Below, one piece after another: positions 6,447 through 14,863 of a DNA stretch of 25,524 nt; position 1 is the first letter of the stretch, and the number at the start of each line of letters is the position of its first letter. This DNA is from Alphaproteobacteria bacterium (GTDB lineage Bacteria > Pseudomonadota > Alphaproteobacteria > CAAHEQ01 > UBA3637). The position numbers and the translations under genes are program-made. The stretch is taken from positions 1 through 25,524 of the forward strand of contig CAAHEQ010000108.1 of the NCBI GenBank assembly GCA_900772625.1, written 5' to 3'. The notes under the pieces were generated by a model. It was not told the origin of the DNA and did no database searches. It saw only the letters and a program-made list of their open reading frames with translations.

Positions 6447-6875
6447 ATGAAAAAATCATATTTATTATTGTTGGCAGCAGCCGTAATGGCAACATCTGCT
6501 TGCTGTATGCATAAAGATAAACCATGCTGCTATAACTTGCAACACAGCTACACATCGACTGTGTACTTCGATTTCGACAGCGCCGAGTTGTCGCAACAAG
6601 ACATGGAAAAGTTAAACGAGATTCCACAAATGCTCAAGAACTGTCCAAACTTGAAAGTCACTGTGACGGGTTATGCGGATAACGTTGGCAAAGATGCATA
6701 CAACATTAAGTTGGGCTTAAAACGTGCAGAAGCTGTCCAACAATATTTGATGAGCAAAGGCATCAAATATTGCAGCATTAAAGATGGCTCTATGGGCGCA
6801 TTCGATCCTGCCGACAGCAACAAGACGGCAGAAGGTCGTGCCTTGAACCGCCGCGCAGTTGTTCAATTTCAATAA
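6447..6875 (+). CDS. OmpA/Pal-like outer-membrane lipoprotein
   Basis: A 142-aa protein with a signal peptide and a cysteine (Cys19, in MATSACC) that could be the lipidated residue, although the -3 position is Thr rather than Leu. The mature part is an OmpA-family peptidoglycan-binding domain: VYFDFDSAELS, then VTVTGYADNVGKDAYNIKLGLKRAEAVQQYL, then the closing AEGRALNRRAVVQF. The TGYADNVG and NRR elements correspond to the diaminopimelate-binding residues of Pal. It probably tethers the outer membrane to the wall. It carries extra cysteines (CCMHKDKPCC, NC and YCS). AAAGGAG precedes the ATG. No tol genes are adjacent, so calling it Pal would be premature. Confidence 0.88.
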   Translation: MKKSYLLLLAAAVMATSACCMHKDKPCCYNLQHSYTSTVYFDFDSAELSQQDMEKLNEIPQMLKNCPNLKVTVTGYADNVGKDAYNIKLGLKRAEAVQQYLMSKGIKYCSIKDGSMGAFDPADSNKTAEGRALNRRAVVQFQ

Positions 6876-6902
6876 TAATTTGATGCACTTTTGTGCTATC
6901 AT

Positions 6903-8711
6903 TTAATGATTGAGCTCGGGCAAGCCTTGATGGATTTTCGTTTGTAATTCCGCTAGCAGCTTTTCAGACGAATCTTCCTTCAGGCTTGCCGCATGCGTCC
7001 ATTGAAAGCGCGCTTCACGGAAACGACCCAATCGCCAATAAAGATCCCCTAAATGACTGTTTACAACCGCACTGCCTGCGACCAAATTAGTCGCCTTTTC
7101 CATAATGGGCAGCGCTTTTTCATACTCACCTTGTAAGTAATACGCAAAGCCTAAAGAATCCAAAAAACTTCCCTCATTCGGGCGTGCGGCAACCGCTTTT
7201 TGAATCAGCGCAAGCGCTTCAGGCACGTTTTTGTTTTGCTCTAACCATAAATACCCCAAGTAATTATAATAAAGCGGATTGTTGGGATTTAAGTCAATCG
7301 CTTTCTCCAACGCCTCTTGCGCCGCATCGTACTGTGTCAAATCTGCATAGCATGCACCAATGGAAAAATAGACGGGCGCTAATTGGGACTTGTTCGCACT
7401 GACCAGCTCGATTGTTTTTTGATAAGCACTCAGTGCATTCGTGCAATCGTTTTGGCTGCGGTAAATGTCGCCCAGCGTCATATAAAACAGCGCGACTGCG
7501 GGATGATCAGCAATCAATTTTTGAAGCAATTCAACGGCCTTGTCCATTTGCCCCATTTTAACCCAATTTAAAATCAAGCGCATTTGAACGGACAAATAGA
7601 TGTTTTGTTCGGGCTTGACGGTGGCGTACACGGCATTGGCGCGTTCGGGCAAATCCAGCATTTCCAATATTTCGCCCAAATACAGTTCAGTGACGGAAGA
7701 GTTCGGATTCAGCTCGTTTGCAAGCTCGGCAAAAAACAGAGCGACATCCGAGTTTGCCATTTGTGCAAAAGCGCTTGAAGTGTCGAAAAACACCCACGAG
7801 ATGCCTTGCGCTGATGAGGTAATGCGCTCGATGTGTTCGGTTTTCGTCATCATTTCTTTGGATATAAAGCTTTCCTCTTCCAAGCGGCGATAGGCGTCCA
7901 CAAGATATTGCTTATCTTTAATCGCATTTGTACGCTCTTCAAAGTTTCTCAGTTGCAAGAACACTCGCACGTTTTGAGCGCCTTGATTTTTCATCAGCGC
8001 TTCATACGCTTCTGCGGCTTTGCTGGTGCGGCCAAAATAATCCAAAATCAGCGCTCTGTGGAGCAAGTACGCGGCCTTGAAGTCATCGGTTTGGCTTAAA
8101 GACTCAAGGCTTTGTAGCGCCTCTTTTTCCTTATTCAAACCAACATAAACCCAGCTGGTGAGCAGAGGGCGTAAAAATCCCGTAAAATTATTTTTAACAA
8201 GCGATAAGTTTTGAAGCGCGTCATCATACTTTTTGGCTTTGATTTGCTCGGTCAGCACAATCATACGTGCCATAGTGTTATCGGGCTTTTGTGCAAGAAC
8301 TTGCTCGGCATAAGGCAGCGCTTTATCCACCTTGCCTGCCAGTGTGAAGTACAAAAATAGGTTGTCTTGAATTTCTTTATTCTCTTTATCCGACTTTAAA
8401 ACTTTTTCATATGAAGTTGCAATTTTTAAAAAGTCGCGATTTGTTTTGGCAAAGCTGCCGACTAAATAGGCCGAAACATCCGCATCTTTTGGCACATCGC
8501 GTACAGGGCGGGAAGCAAAAAAAGCATCGACCATTTCTTCCAAGGTTGCGGCAGCCTCTTCATCCGAAAGCTCGATCGCTTCAGCGTCAGATGTGGGAGC
8601 TTGTTTTGTAGCACTTTGCTCACGGTTAAAGGGCATTGAACAATAAACGCAAGCGCATGTTGTCAACACTAAGCCCAAAGCACACCACAATAAAATCGCT
8701 CTTTTTTTCAT
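6903..8711 (-). CDS. TPR-repeat lipoprotein
   Basis: A 602-aa protein with an N-terminal signal segment (MKKRAILLWCALGLVLTTCAC). Its cysteines around 19-21 make a lipoprotein plausible, although the lipobox is not classical. After an acidic linker (about 35-60) the chain is built of tetratricopeptide-like helical hairpins throughout, clearest in the C-terminal half: ALSAYQKTIELV, YDAAQEALEKAIDLNPNNPLYYNYLGYLWLEQ, YEKALPIMEKATNL and RFREARFQWTHAASL. Such proteins act as periplasmic or envelope scaffolds; large TPR proteins of this layout are common in alphaproteobacteria. It is convergent with the OmpA-like gene and divergent from the glycosylase gene, so probably monocistronic. Confidence 0.88.
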   Translation of the reverse strand: MKKRAILLWCALGLVLTTCACVYCSMPFNREQSATKQAPTSDAEAIELSDEEAAATLEEMVDAFFASRPVRDVPKDADVSAYLVGSFAKTNRDFLKIATSYEKVLKSDKENKEIQDNLFLYFTLAGKVDKALPYAEQVLAQKPDNTMARMIVLTEQIKAKKYDDALQNLSLVKNNFTGFLRPLLTSWVYVGLNKEKEALQSLESLSQTDDFKAAYLLHRALILDYFGRTSKAAEAYEALMKNQGAQNVRVFLQLRNFEERTNAIKDKQYLVDAYRRLEEESFISKEMMTKTEHIERITSSAQGISWVFFDTSSAFAQMANSDVALFFAELANELNPNSSVTELYLGEILEMLDLPERANAVYATVKPEQNIYLSVQMRLILNWVKMGQMDKAVELLQKLIADHPAVALFYMTLGDIYRSQNDCTNALSAYQKTIELVSANKSQLAPVYFSIGACYADLTQYDAAQEALEKAIDLNPNNPLYYNYLGYLWLEQNKNVPEALALIQKAVAARPNEGSFLDSLGFAYYLQGEYEKALPIMEKATNLVAGSAVVNSHLGDLYWRLGRFREARFQWTHAASLKEDSSEKLLAELQTKIHQGLPELNH

Positions 8712-8805
8712 TCTATCTCTCTTTTTTTTTGTTTTTAGACTCGCATTTTTTTCAAAGTCGTGTATAGTATATAGAAATTAAAAAATAAAAAAAGTATTTT
8801 TGACA

Positions 8806-9603
8806 ATGAATTTACAAAAAGAAATTTTACAATGGTATTTAATGGCTGGGGTTGATGAAACGGTCGCGCTGACCCCAATCAACCGTTTGTGCCCGCCCGA
8901 ACAAAGAGTTTTACTCAAATCTACGCCTCTGCCAGCGGTCCCAGCTTTAGCGCCTGTGCCCGATATCAATGCGATGCCCGAGCAAAACTTATTGCAATCG
9001 GCCGTGATGACGGCGGCAAAAGCTTCGACATTAGAAGAGTTAAAAGCCGCACTGGAAGCCTTTGATGGTTGTGCTTTGAAAAAGACCGCCAAAAATACAG
9101 TCTTTGGACAAGGTAATCCCAATGCCGATGTTATGTTTATTGGTGAAGCCCCTGGTGCGGATGAAGACAGACTCGGCTTGCCTTTTGTGGGCGCAAGTGG
9201 CCAACTTTTGGATAAAATGATGTTGGCTGTCGGGCTGTCGCGCCAAACAAACGCGTATATTTCAAACATTATAAACTGGCGACCCCCTGGAAACCGCAAT
9301 CCGTCTCAAGTCGAAATATCTTTATCAATGCCGTTTATCGAACGCCATATCGAGCTTGTCGCACCCAAAATCATTGTGACATTGGGCGGTACAGCGTTTA
9401 ATGCGTTAATGGGGCAAGCAGGTTCTATCAGCAAAGCTCGAGGCAACTGGCATCAATATCAAAGCGAAAAGTTGGTTGCGCCTGTGTTGGTTATGCCAAC
9501 TTATCACCCCGCGTTTTTGCTCAGAACGCCTGCGCAAAAGAAAAACGCGTGGCACGATTTTTTAACGGTGCGTCAAAAAATGGACGAATTAAAAATCGGA
9601 TAA
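8806..9603 (+). CDS. Uracil-DNA glycosylase, family 4 type
   Basis: A 265-aa DNA-repair enzyme removing uracil from DNA. The family-4 motifs are present: VFGQGNPNADVMFIGEAPGADED (motif 1, about 104-121), LPFVGASGQLLDKM, ISNIINWRPPGNRNPS, and motif 2 HPAFLLR near residue 234. The ~85-residue N-terminal extension before DGCALKKTA is the form I associate with alphaproteobacteria. The four cysteines that hold the 4Fe-4S cluster in thermophile enzymes are not evident as a set; only isolated Cys at about 29 and in DGC are seen. I start at ATG 8806. A TTG two codons upstream is less likely. It stands alone, divergent from the TPR lipoprotein. Confidence 0.92.
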   Translation: MNLQKEILQWYLMAGVDETVALTPINRLCPPEQRVLLKSTPLPAVPALAPVPDINAMPEQNLLQSAVMTAAKASTLEELKAALEAFDGCALKKTAKNTVFGQGNPNADVMFIGEAPGADEDRLGLPFVGASGQLLDKMMLAVGLSRQTNAYISNIINWRPPGNRNPSQVEISLSMPFIERHIELVAPKIIVTLGGTAFNALMGQAGSISKARGNWHQYQSEKLVAPVLVMPTYHPAFLLRTPAQKKNAWHDFLTVRQKMDELKIG

Positions 9604-9646
9604 AAAATAACTTGACTTTTATTAAAAAAACAAACATTCTGTCATA

Positions 9647-11110
9647 ATGGAAAACGAGAATATGACTGCATCCAAAAAACACGCGAAAGACTCCTTTGTG
9701 CACAAAGTGGCTCACAGAGTGCGTTTATGGTTTTTACCCTCCTATCGCCGTCATCGTACGACTTTTCAAAAACAATTTGACTTGAAAATCCAATATATGT
9801 TTTTGGGCTGCTTTTTGGGCATTTTAATTGTGTTTGCTTGCTTGGTTTTTATACAACACCACAAGCGTGCATTAGAAGGGCAAGCCGACATTTTTGATGA
9901 TTACGCCCAGCAAAGTGATATTGCTTTGAAGGTGCCCGAGCAAGAAACACTGCAAAAGCCAGAGATTCAAACGCCTGAAGCGGACTTTCAAATCAATGCC
10001 ACAGACAAGAAAATTACATCAAGTGAGCTTGTACTGAAGAAAAAAGAAACACTGTCAGGCTTGTTAAAGCGCGCCGATGTATCGATGGCAGAAACGATAG
10101 CTTTGGCGAATGCTTTAGACATCGTGTTTGATGTACGCCGCTTGCGCGCAGGTCAAAGCTTTACGCTGTATTTTGTAGAAGATGAAGCGACCTTTCAAGG
10201 CCTTTCTTTTGAAACAAACAAAGGCGAGACTATTTCCGTTTTTAAAAATGTGGAGGGTACGTTTGTACCCAAAGCGCAAGAAGGCGTGATTGAAGACAAA
10301 CATTTTGTCTTTAACGGCGTAATTGAAAGCACGTTTTCCGAGGCTGCACAAAAAGTCGGTATTCCCAACAATATTGTACATCAAGTCGTCTTAGCGCTGG
10401 ACGGGCTGATTAACTTTAATAAAGACTTAAAAACAGGCGAAAAGTTTTATGTGATTTACGAGCAAAAAATGACACAAACGGGTAAGTCTGTTGGCAAAAG
10501 TCAGTTGCTTTATTTTTCGCTGACAACGCGCCATGCGACCTATCAGAGGTATTTTTTCACAGATACAATGGGCTACAGCGGATTTTATGACGAAAACGGC
10601 AAAAGTACCGAGCAAAAGATTTTGCAACGTCCTTTGGGACGCGGGCGCATTTCCTCGGGCTTTGGCAAACGCAAGCACCCGATTTTAGGCTATCAAATCC
10701 AACACAAAGGCGTCGATTTTCCTGCACCATTAGGAACACCTGTGCCAGCGGGTGCAGACGGCAAAATCGAACGTATCGGGCGCAATGGAGGCTACGGTAA
10801 GTACATCAAAATCAAACATAATAATACGTATTCAACCGCCTATGGTCATCTGAACGATTACCAGAAAGATTTAAAGGTCGGCTCGTATGTGAAAAAAGGC
10901 GAGATTATAGGCTATGTAGGCAATACAGGGCGTTCGACAGGACCGCATTTGCATTATGAAGTAATTAAAAACAAGGTGCAAGTGACGCCTCTAAAAACAT
11001 ATACAATTCCTCAACGCGAGCTGAAGAATCAAACTTTAGCGCAATTTAAAAAGAAAAAAGAAAAGATTGATCGGCTGAAAGCTTCTTTATCAACAAGCAG
11101 CGCACAATAA
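9647..11110 (+). CDS. M23 (LytM-type) zinc endopeptidase with membrane anchor
   Basis: A 487-aa peptidoglycan endopeptidase cutting peptide cross-links in the periplasm. One membrane segment at ~48-67 follows a basic cytoplasmic tail. Next is a LysM/OapA-like region (ETLSGLLKRADVS, LRAGQSFTLYF) typical of MepM relatives. The catalytic LytM domain occupies about 330-455. Its zinc ligands are visible as HKGVD (His353, Asp357) and HLHYE (His434, His436), with the GYGKYIKIKH and VGNTGRSTGPH framework. All catalytic residues are present. ATG 9647 lacks a ribosome site; ATG 9662 (MTASKKH) is an alternative start. A basic Lys-rich tail ends the protein. Confidence 0.92.
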   Translation: MENENMTASKKHAKDSFVHKVAHRVRLWFLPSYRRHRTTFQKQFDLKIQYMFLGCFLGILIVFACLVFIQHHKRALEGQADIFDDYAQQSDIALKVPEQETLQKPEIQTPEADFQINATDKKITSSELVLKKKETLSGLLKRADVSMAETIALANALDIVFDVRRLRAGQSFTLYFVEDEATFQGLSFETNKGETISVFKNVEGTFVPKAQEGVIEDKHFVFNGVIESTFSEAAQKVGIPNNIVHQVVLALDGLINFNKDLKTGEKFYVIYEQKMTQTGKSVGKSQLLYFSLTTRHATYQRYFFTDTMGYSGFYDENGKSTEQKILQRPLGRGRISSGFGKRKHPILGYQIQHKGVDFPAPLGTPVPAGADGKIERIGRNGGYGKYIKIKHNNTYSTAYGHLNDYQKDLKVGSYVKKGEIIGYVGNTGRSTGPHLHYEVIKNKVQVTPLKTYTIPQRELKNQTLAQFKKKKEKIDRLKASLSTSSAQ

Positions 11111-11192
11111 CTACTTTTGGGACAAGATTTTCTCCAAAGCGATATTTGTTCTTTCATCCCAAAAAAATGCCCCGTATTTTTGGACAAGGTCA

Positions 11193-11282
11193 CCCTGGCG
11201 TTTTTTTATTTTGCAGGCGCGCGCGTAGATTTTAGCGCCTGCAAAATAAATAGACGGAAACGGCTCAATAAATCCGCCAGGG
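11193..11282. repeat. Nested palindrome with 15-bp perfect stem
   Basis: The inner stem TTATTTTGCAGGCGC (11206-11220) pairs perfectly with 11235-11249 across a 14-nt loop. It is enclosed by a second inverted pair, CCCTGGCG (11193-11200) and CGCCAGGG (11275-11282). The two nested perfect pairs are unlikely by chance. Confidence 0.75.
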
Positions 11283-11317
11283 CTGGCGCGAAGTTTTCTC
11301 GCGCATACGCACCAGCC
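11281..11317. repeat. Palindrome family copy H1
   Basis: Outer stem GGCTGG/CCAGCC (11281-11286/11312-11317) and inner hairpin CGCGA/TCGCG (11287-11291/11299-11303) with a 7-nt loop and an asymmetric 8-nt spacer. Same layout as H2 and H3. Confidence 0.7.
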
Positions 11318-11334
11318 ATTGTCATAATTCCCCA

Positions 11335-11380
11335 GTTTTCCCCATCGAGCCGCCGCGCCGCGTGGCATATCCGCGGCTGC
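11335..11380. repeat. GC-rich palindrome E2, inverted copy of 5-52
   Basis: It starts GTTTTCCCCATCGAGCC and continues with an imperfect palindrome (GCCGCCGCG against CCGCGGCTGC). The first 25 bases are identical to the reverse complement of 28-52, and similarity continues further. It is the second copy of a dispersed element. Confidence 0.7.
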
Positions 11381-11466
11381 TTTGTGATGAGATTAGAGGA
11401 TTTGTAATAATTAAAATTTTTTAATTGAGTTTGGATCGCAGTCTTTTTGATAAATTGTTTTTCTAG

Positions 11467-11508
11467 AGGCTGGCGCGGTTTTCAACGCGCCCACGCGCCA
11501 GCCTTTTT
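11467..11508. repeat. Palindrome family copy H2 (terminator-like)
   Basis: A perfect 11-bp stem AGGCTGGCGCG/CGCGCCAGCCT (11467-11477/11494-11504) with an inner CGCG/CGCG alternative (11474-11477/11486-11489), followed by TTTTT. It could terminate plus-strand transcripts, but it shares the family layout with H1 and H3. Confidence 0.75.
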
Positions 11509-11671
11509 AAAGAAAGATAGTAAAAATATCCATAAAATGTTTCCGCAAATCCATTTACAAAAAAATGATTTTTGCCACCCAAACCCAAAGCCAAAAATTA
11601 TTTTTTGAAAAAAAGGGGTAGAGAAGAACTTAAAAAATAATTCCTTAATGTCACCATTATCTATTCCTTTA

Positions 11672-11714
11672 AAGAGCCAGCGCGAAAAATCTTCGCGCGC
11701 TCGCGCTGGCTCTT
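11672..11714. repeat. Palindrome family copy H3
   Basis: A perfect 14-bp stem (11672-11685 with 11701-11714, core GAGCCAGCGCG) and an inner hairpin CGCGA/TCGCG (11681-11685/11693-11697) with a 7-nt loop. The outer stem differs from H1 and H2 but keeps pairing on both sides. Confidence 0.75.
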
Positions 11715-11876
11715 ATGGTGATAATGACAGACTTGTAAGAATAACCAGATCTTTTAGAAAATGGCGGTTTTTCATTCTGAAATAAAGCGCAGGTGTTCCT
11801 TCGCGTATCTTCACCCCGCGTTTTAGATTAAATCACTGCGTCTTTTTAATTTTGCTGACGTGCTGAACTTATAAAA

Positions 11877-13514
11877 CTATTTGCACTTTGTGCAGTCGGC
11901 AGAGCATTGAGGTGTGACAGAAACTGTTTTAACCCAGCGTGTCGGGCAATAGTAAATCGCGCTTGCCGTTAAAGAACCAGATGAGTTGACGCCGTTAACA
12001 TCAACCCAAGTATTGTTGGAAATGCCTGTAATGGAGGCAGTTGTTTCTATCGAGCCCGAGTTGACAAGGCCTTTATCCACATCGGATATGCACTTAATAT
12101 CCCCTGAAGCAATAATTGTGCCAGAATTGACAAGTCCGTTTTTGTTGGAAGACTTCGCATTTATACGAGTAGCTTCTAATTTTGCGCGATTATCAATGCC
12201 AAAGCCGTTGCCTGTAGATATGCCCGTGATTGTGTCTGTCGCGGATATTAACGCACCTTCATTCAAAATGCCTGCACCATTGGCCGAAATCCCGATAATG
12301 TTGGAGGCGGTCAGTTGGCTGTTATTGTATAAGCGAATTCCATTGTTTGTGCTTGTTGTTTCTCCGTGCACATTGCTCAATACAAAAAGGTTTGAATTAT
12401 TCAAGTTAATGGCAATTTTCTTGTCGTCCGTTTTGGCGGATACAGACGCTAAGCGTACGGTTGCCTTTTCCAAATAAAGGTGTGCATTGACCTTTAAAGA
12501 ACACTCAGATAAATCATAAGTTCCGTCACGAAACTCGACAGTGCCGTTGTACTCAAGATTGCTTGTATTTCCTTTGTCCGCGAAGAGGGCTAAAATTGTT
12601 TCGGCGCTTCCTTGAGCTGAGCTAATTAATGCTTTCGTCATTTTGTTAACACAAGTAGCTGCGACACACGAATTGTTAAGCCATAGAGGCTTGTTCGTAT
12701 TACATTTGCAATTTTCTGTTGTCGTTTCGTCTCCTGTGCCTTCTACAGAGGCGTTATCTGGGCACGCTTTTTCATCACATTCGCCGTCCTCGTTTAAAAT
12801 ATAACCATCTTCGCAAGTTGTACAAACACATTCTTCGCCTTTAGGAGTAGAAACGAGACAGTGAGAGTTTGTGCGAGGAGAACAAACACAATGGTTTTCG
12901 GCATTTAGCGCTTTGTTATCATCTTCACAAACGCATTTACCATCTTTACATTTAAGAGGAGTACCGTCAGCATCGTTTGGGCAACAGGTGCCAGCGCACG
13001 CTTTTGTGTTTGGACAGCATTGACCCAAAATACAAACCTCATCCCAATTACAAGCAGATGGGCAAATATTTCCTTGTTGGCTTGCCTCTAGATTGTGATA
13101 AAAACGGACAATAGAAGGTTCACTACAAATGCTGGTATCCCCGTTAAAAAAATTGTCGTTTACAGCAAGTTTAATTGATTGGGGCGAGCTGTTTAAAATT
13201 ACTCTACAAATGCGTTTTGGTACGTCCAGAATATAGACACCTATAATGTTATTTTCTAAAATTTCAGCATCAATTTCGTATGGCATATTGATATCGTTTG
13301 GAATAATGATATGCTCTGGGTTTTCCACGCCATCAATAATGTGAAATGCAACAAATTGTTCCGCATTAATGATTTCGTTGGCTTGGTGCTTGTCCATAGC
13401 ATAGCGATAACCCAAAAGTGCACCTATAGAAAGCATCCCGACTATTGCTAAAACACCGATCATCTCAAGCATAGAGCGTCCTTTTATATTTGAATGCCAA
13501 GAAAAATCAGACAT
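11877..13514 (-). CDS. Prepilin-like protein with Cys-rich and beta-helix-like regions
   Basis: A 545-aa protein. The 12-residue leader MSDFSWHSNIKG precedes RSMLEMIGVLAIVGMLSIGALLGY, a class III (prepilin) signal with Gly at -1 and Glu at +5, to be cut by prepilin peptidase. Residues ~126-290 are very cysteine-rich (CCPNTKACAGTCCPND, CKDGKCVC, CVCTTCEDGY), EGF- or metallothionein-like. Residues ~300-525 are short Asn/Ser/Gly-rich repeats (GISANGAGILNEG, NKNGLVNSGTI, DKGLVNSGSI) that suggest a right-handed beta-helix. The tail ends in CSADCTKCK. I infer a large surface-exposed pseudopilin or adhesin. ATG 13514 has AAAGGGG in front. The longer frame begins at the TTG of the -35 box, so it is rejected. 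Confidence 0.82.
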   Translation of the reverse strand: MSDFSWHSNIKGRSMLEMIGVLAIVGMLSIGALLGYRYAMDKHQANEIINAEQFVAFHIIDGVENPEHIIIPNDINMPYEIDAEILENNIIGVYILDVPKRICRVILNSSPQSIKLAVNDNFFNGDTSICSEPSIVRFYHNLEASQQGNICPSACNWDEVCILGQCCPNTKACAGTCCPNDADGTPLKCKDGKCVCEDDNKALNAENHCVCSPRTNSHCLVSTPKGEECVCTTCEDGYILNEDGECDEKACPDNASVEGTGDETTTENCKCNTNKPLWLNNSCVAATCVNKMTKALISSAQGSAETILALFADKGNTSNLEYNGTVEFRDGTYDLSECSLKVNAHLYLEKATVRLASVSAKTDDKKIAINLNNSNLFVLSNVHGETTSTNNGIRLYNNSQLTASNIIGISANGAGILNEGALISATDTITGISTGNGFGIDNRAKLEATRINAKSSNKNGLVNSGTIIASGDIKCISDVDKGLVNSGSIETTASITGISNNTWVDVNGVNSSGSLTASAIYYCPTRWVKTVSVTPQCSADCTKCK

Positions 13515-13554
13515 CTTTAACCCCTTTAATAGATTGAACAATATACCCAAAAAA

Positions 13555-13583
13555 ATTTTATATGGCAATTTTTTAAAAGTCAA
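13555..13583 (-). promoter_or_regulatory. Promoter of the prepilin-like gene
   Basis: On the minus strand TTGACT (13583-13578), a 17-bp spacer and TAAAAT (13560-13555). The leader to ATG 13514 would be about 35 nt. Confidence 0.6.
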
Positions 13584-13647
13584 TAATTATGTACAATAAT
13601 TTACAGCGATTATGAAAAGGTCATTATTCTAAATGTATAAAAAGTGC

Positions 13648-13675
13648 TTGTTTTTTTTATCTTCTTTGTTATAAT
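13648..13675 (+). promoter_or_regulatory. Promoter of the 342-aa membrane protein gene
   Basis: TTGTTT (13648-13653), a 16-bp T-rich spacer and a perfect TATAAT (13670-13675). The start codon lies 22 bp downstream of the -10 box. It is divergent from the prepilin-like gene's promoter. Confidence 0.6.
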
Positions 13676-13697
13676 ACACAATTATTAAGAGGCTTGA

Positions 13698-14726
13698 ATG
13701 GGAAATTTATTTATTTTTATCTTCTATAGCTTTGTATATTTAGTTGGCTATGGCTGGCTGATATGGTATATTTTTGGCTTTTCGCCGTTTATGTGCTTTT
13801 CTTCTGAAACAAAAGAATTATTTGTTAATCCGCTCAGCGATTGGGGCACTCTTTATCGCGATTTTGTTAATGATAAATGGGTGATAAACAGCTGGGGCGA
13901 TACGCTGATGCTGGTTGCATTTTTGTCGTTCTTTCCTCTGTGGATTGGTTTGTGGGTACGCTTGTGCCATGCACAGATTATAAAAAAGATTTTAAAGCCT
14001 TTCCATGCGATTAAGCGCCGTCAATTAAATGATGCTAAACCTCAACAAAGCACGTTAAAATCATCGTTGATGATGCGTCCAAAGCCTATGCCACGAGGAA
14101 TAAGTTTTGGTTCTTCTCACACGTTACCGTCTAAAAATCAAGCAGCTACGCAATCTATGCAAAGTATGCCAAACAATACAATGTCTGCTGCGCCTGTCAC
14201 GGGAGGGGCTGCGTTATCTTCAAACACTGAAACGACTTCAAGTACTGGCGAATTCACACAGGCGTTTGTCGAACAAATGCGCCAGCTGGGAGAACGCTAT
14301 GGTTGCGACTTATTCGAAAAAGTACGTTTGGACGATGTGACGGTGCCTTTGGTGCTGGCCACTGATACGCGGGCGTTTTTGATGACATTTTTGCTTGACG
14401 GTAGAGAATGGATTGCTGATGAAGAAGTATCTGAGGATGCTATAGAGCCTACTTGGTTTTCGGCGCAAGGGCTTATCCCATCGCCGTTCTATATGATGAG
14501 TAAAGCTGCTGCTACGTTGGCGGAAAAAGAACCTACATCAGATATTATTCCCGTGGTTGTGCTGTGCAATGGCAGCATTTTAAATGCGCAAGCAATGCAA
14601 CAAACGTGGCAAGAACAAGGCGGTTTTGTCGTCACATGGCAGTCAGCCAGTGATGATAACTTGATGACTTTGGAAGAGGTGATTTCACAAGCTAGTACGA
14701 CGCTTACAGAGGAAAATGTCTCCTAA
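13698..14726 (+). CDS. Hypothetical membrane protein with cytoplasmic C-terminal domain
   Basis: A 342-aa protein of unknown function. It has two hydrophobic segments (about 4-28 and 68-90), then a basic stretch (IIKKILKPFHAIKRRQ) that by the positive-inside rule is cytoplasmic. A low-complexity Ser/Thr/Met/Gln linker (about 110-185) leads to a folded C-terminal domain (~190-330) with alternating strands and helices (VTVPLVLATDTRAFLMTFLLDG, DIIPVVVLCNGSILNAQAM, GGFVVTWQS). The last resembles the look of nuclease-related (NERD or restriction-like) folds, but catalytic residues are not clear and I do not assert it. AAGAGG precedes the ATG. It is divergent from the prepilin-like gene, so a link to pilus assembly is possible but unproven. 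Confidence 0.75.
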   Translation: MGNLFIFIFYSFVYLVGYGWLIWYIFGFSPFMCFSSETKELFVNPLSDWGTLYRDFVNDKWVINSWGDTLMLVAFLSFFPLWIGLWVRLCHAQIIKKILKPFHAIKRRQLNDAKPQQSTLKSSLMMRPKPMPRGISFGSSHTLPSKNQAATQSMQSMPNNTMSAAPVTGGAALSSNTETTSSTGEFTQAFVEQMRQLGERYGCDLFEKVRLDDVTVPLVLATDTRAFLMTFLLDGREWIADEEVSEDAIEPTWFSAQGLIPSPFYMMSKAAATLAEKEPTSDIIPVVVLCNGSILNAQAMQQTWQEQGGFVVTWQSASDDNLMTLEEVISQASTTLTEENVS

Positions 14727-14863
14727 TAAGGTTGATGACGGCGTGAAACATAAATGTGTATTTGAGAAAAAGTCTTAAAAAGTTAAGAAAAAGTTAAAAA
14801 AGCACTTGCAAAGCAAAAAAGAATCATTTAATCTATATCAGAACAACGATAGGGAGAGACAAA

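Larger units (their letters stand above)
11111..11876. other. 766-bp gene-free region packed with palindromes
   Basis: This lies between two convergent genes and holds five GC-rich or A/T-framed palindromes (listed separately). Weak open frames run through it on both strands at 11117-11407 and 11111-11368. They are carried by the repeats, and neither has a ribosome site or a recognisable domain. I treat the region as noncoding repeat-rich DNA. Confidence 0.6.

Noticed and set aside
9612..9648. Promoter TTGACT with CATAAT directly at the M23 start codon
   Set aside because: The spacer would be 25 bp; with a 17-bp spacer the -10 box is poor (CATTCT). I could not decide on a promoter here.
11117..11407. 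Plus-strand 96-codon frame in the palindrome region
   Set aside because: It consists almost entirely of repeat sequence, lacks a ribosome site, and competes with an equally open antisense frame.
11281..11714. CRISPR array
   Set aside because: The three units differ in sequence, are unevenly spaced (about 150-190 bp) and are themselves palindromes; no cas genes.
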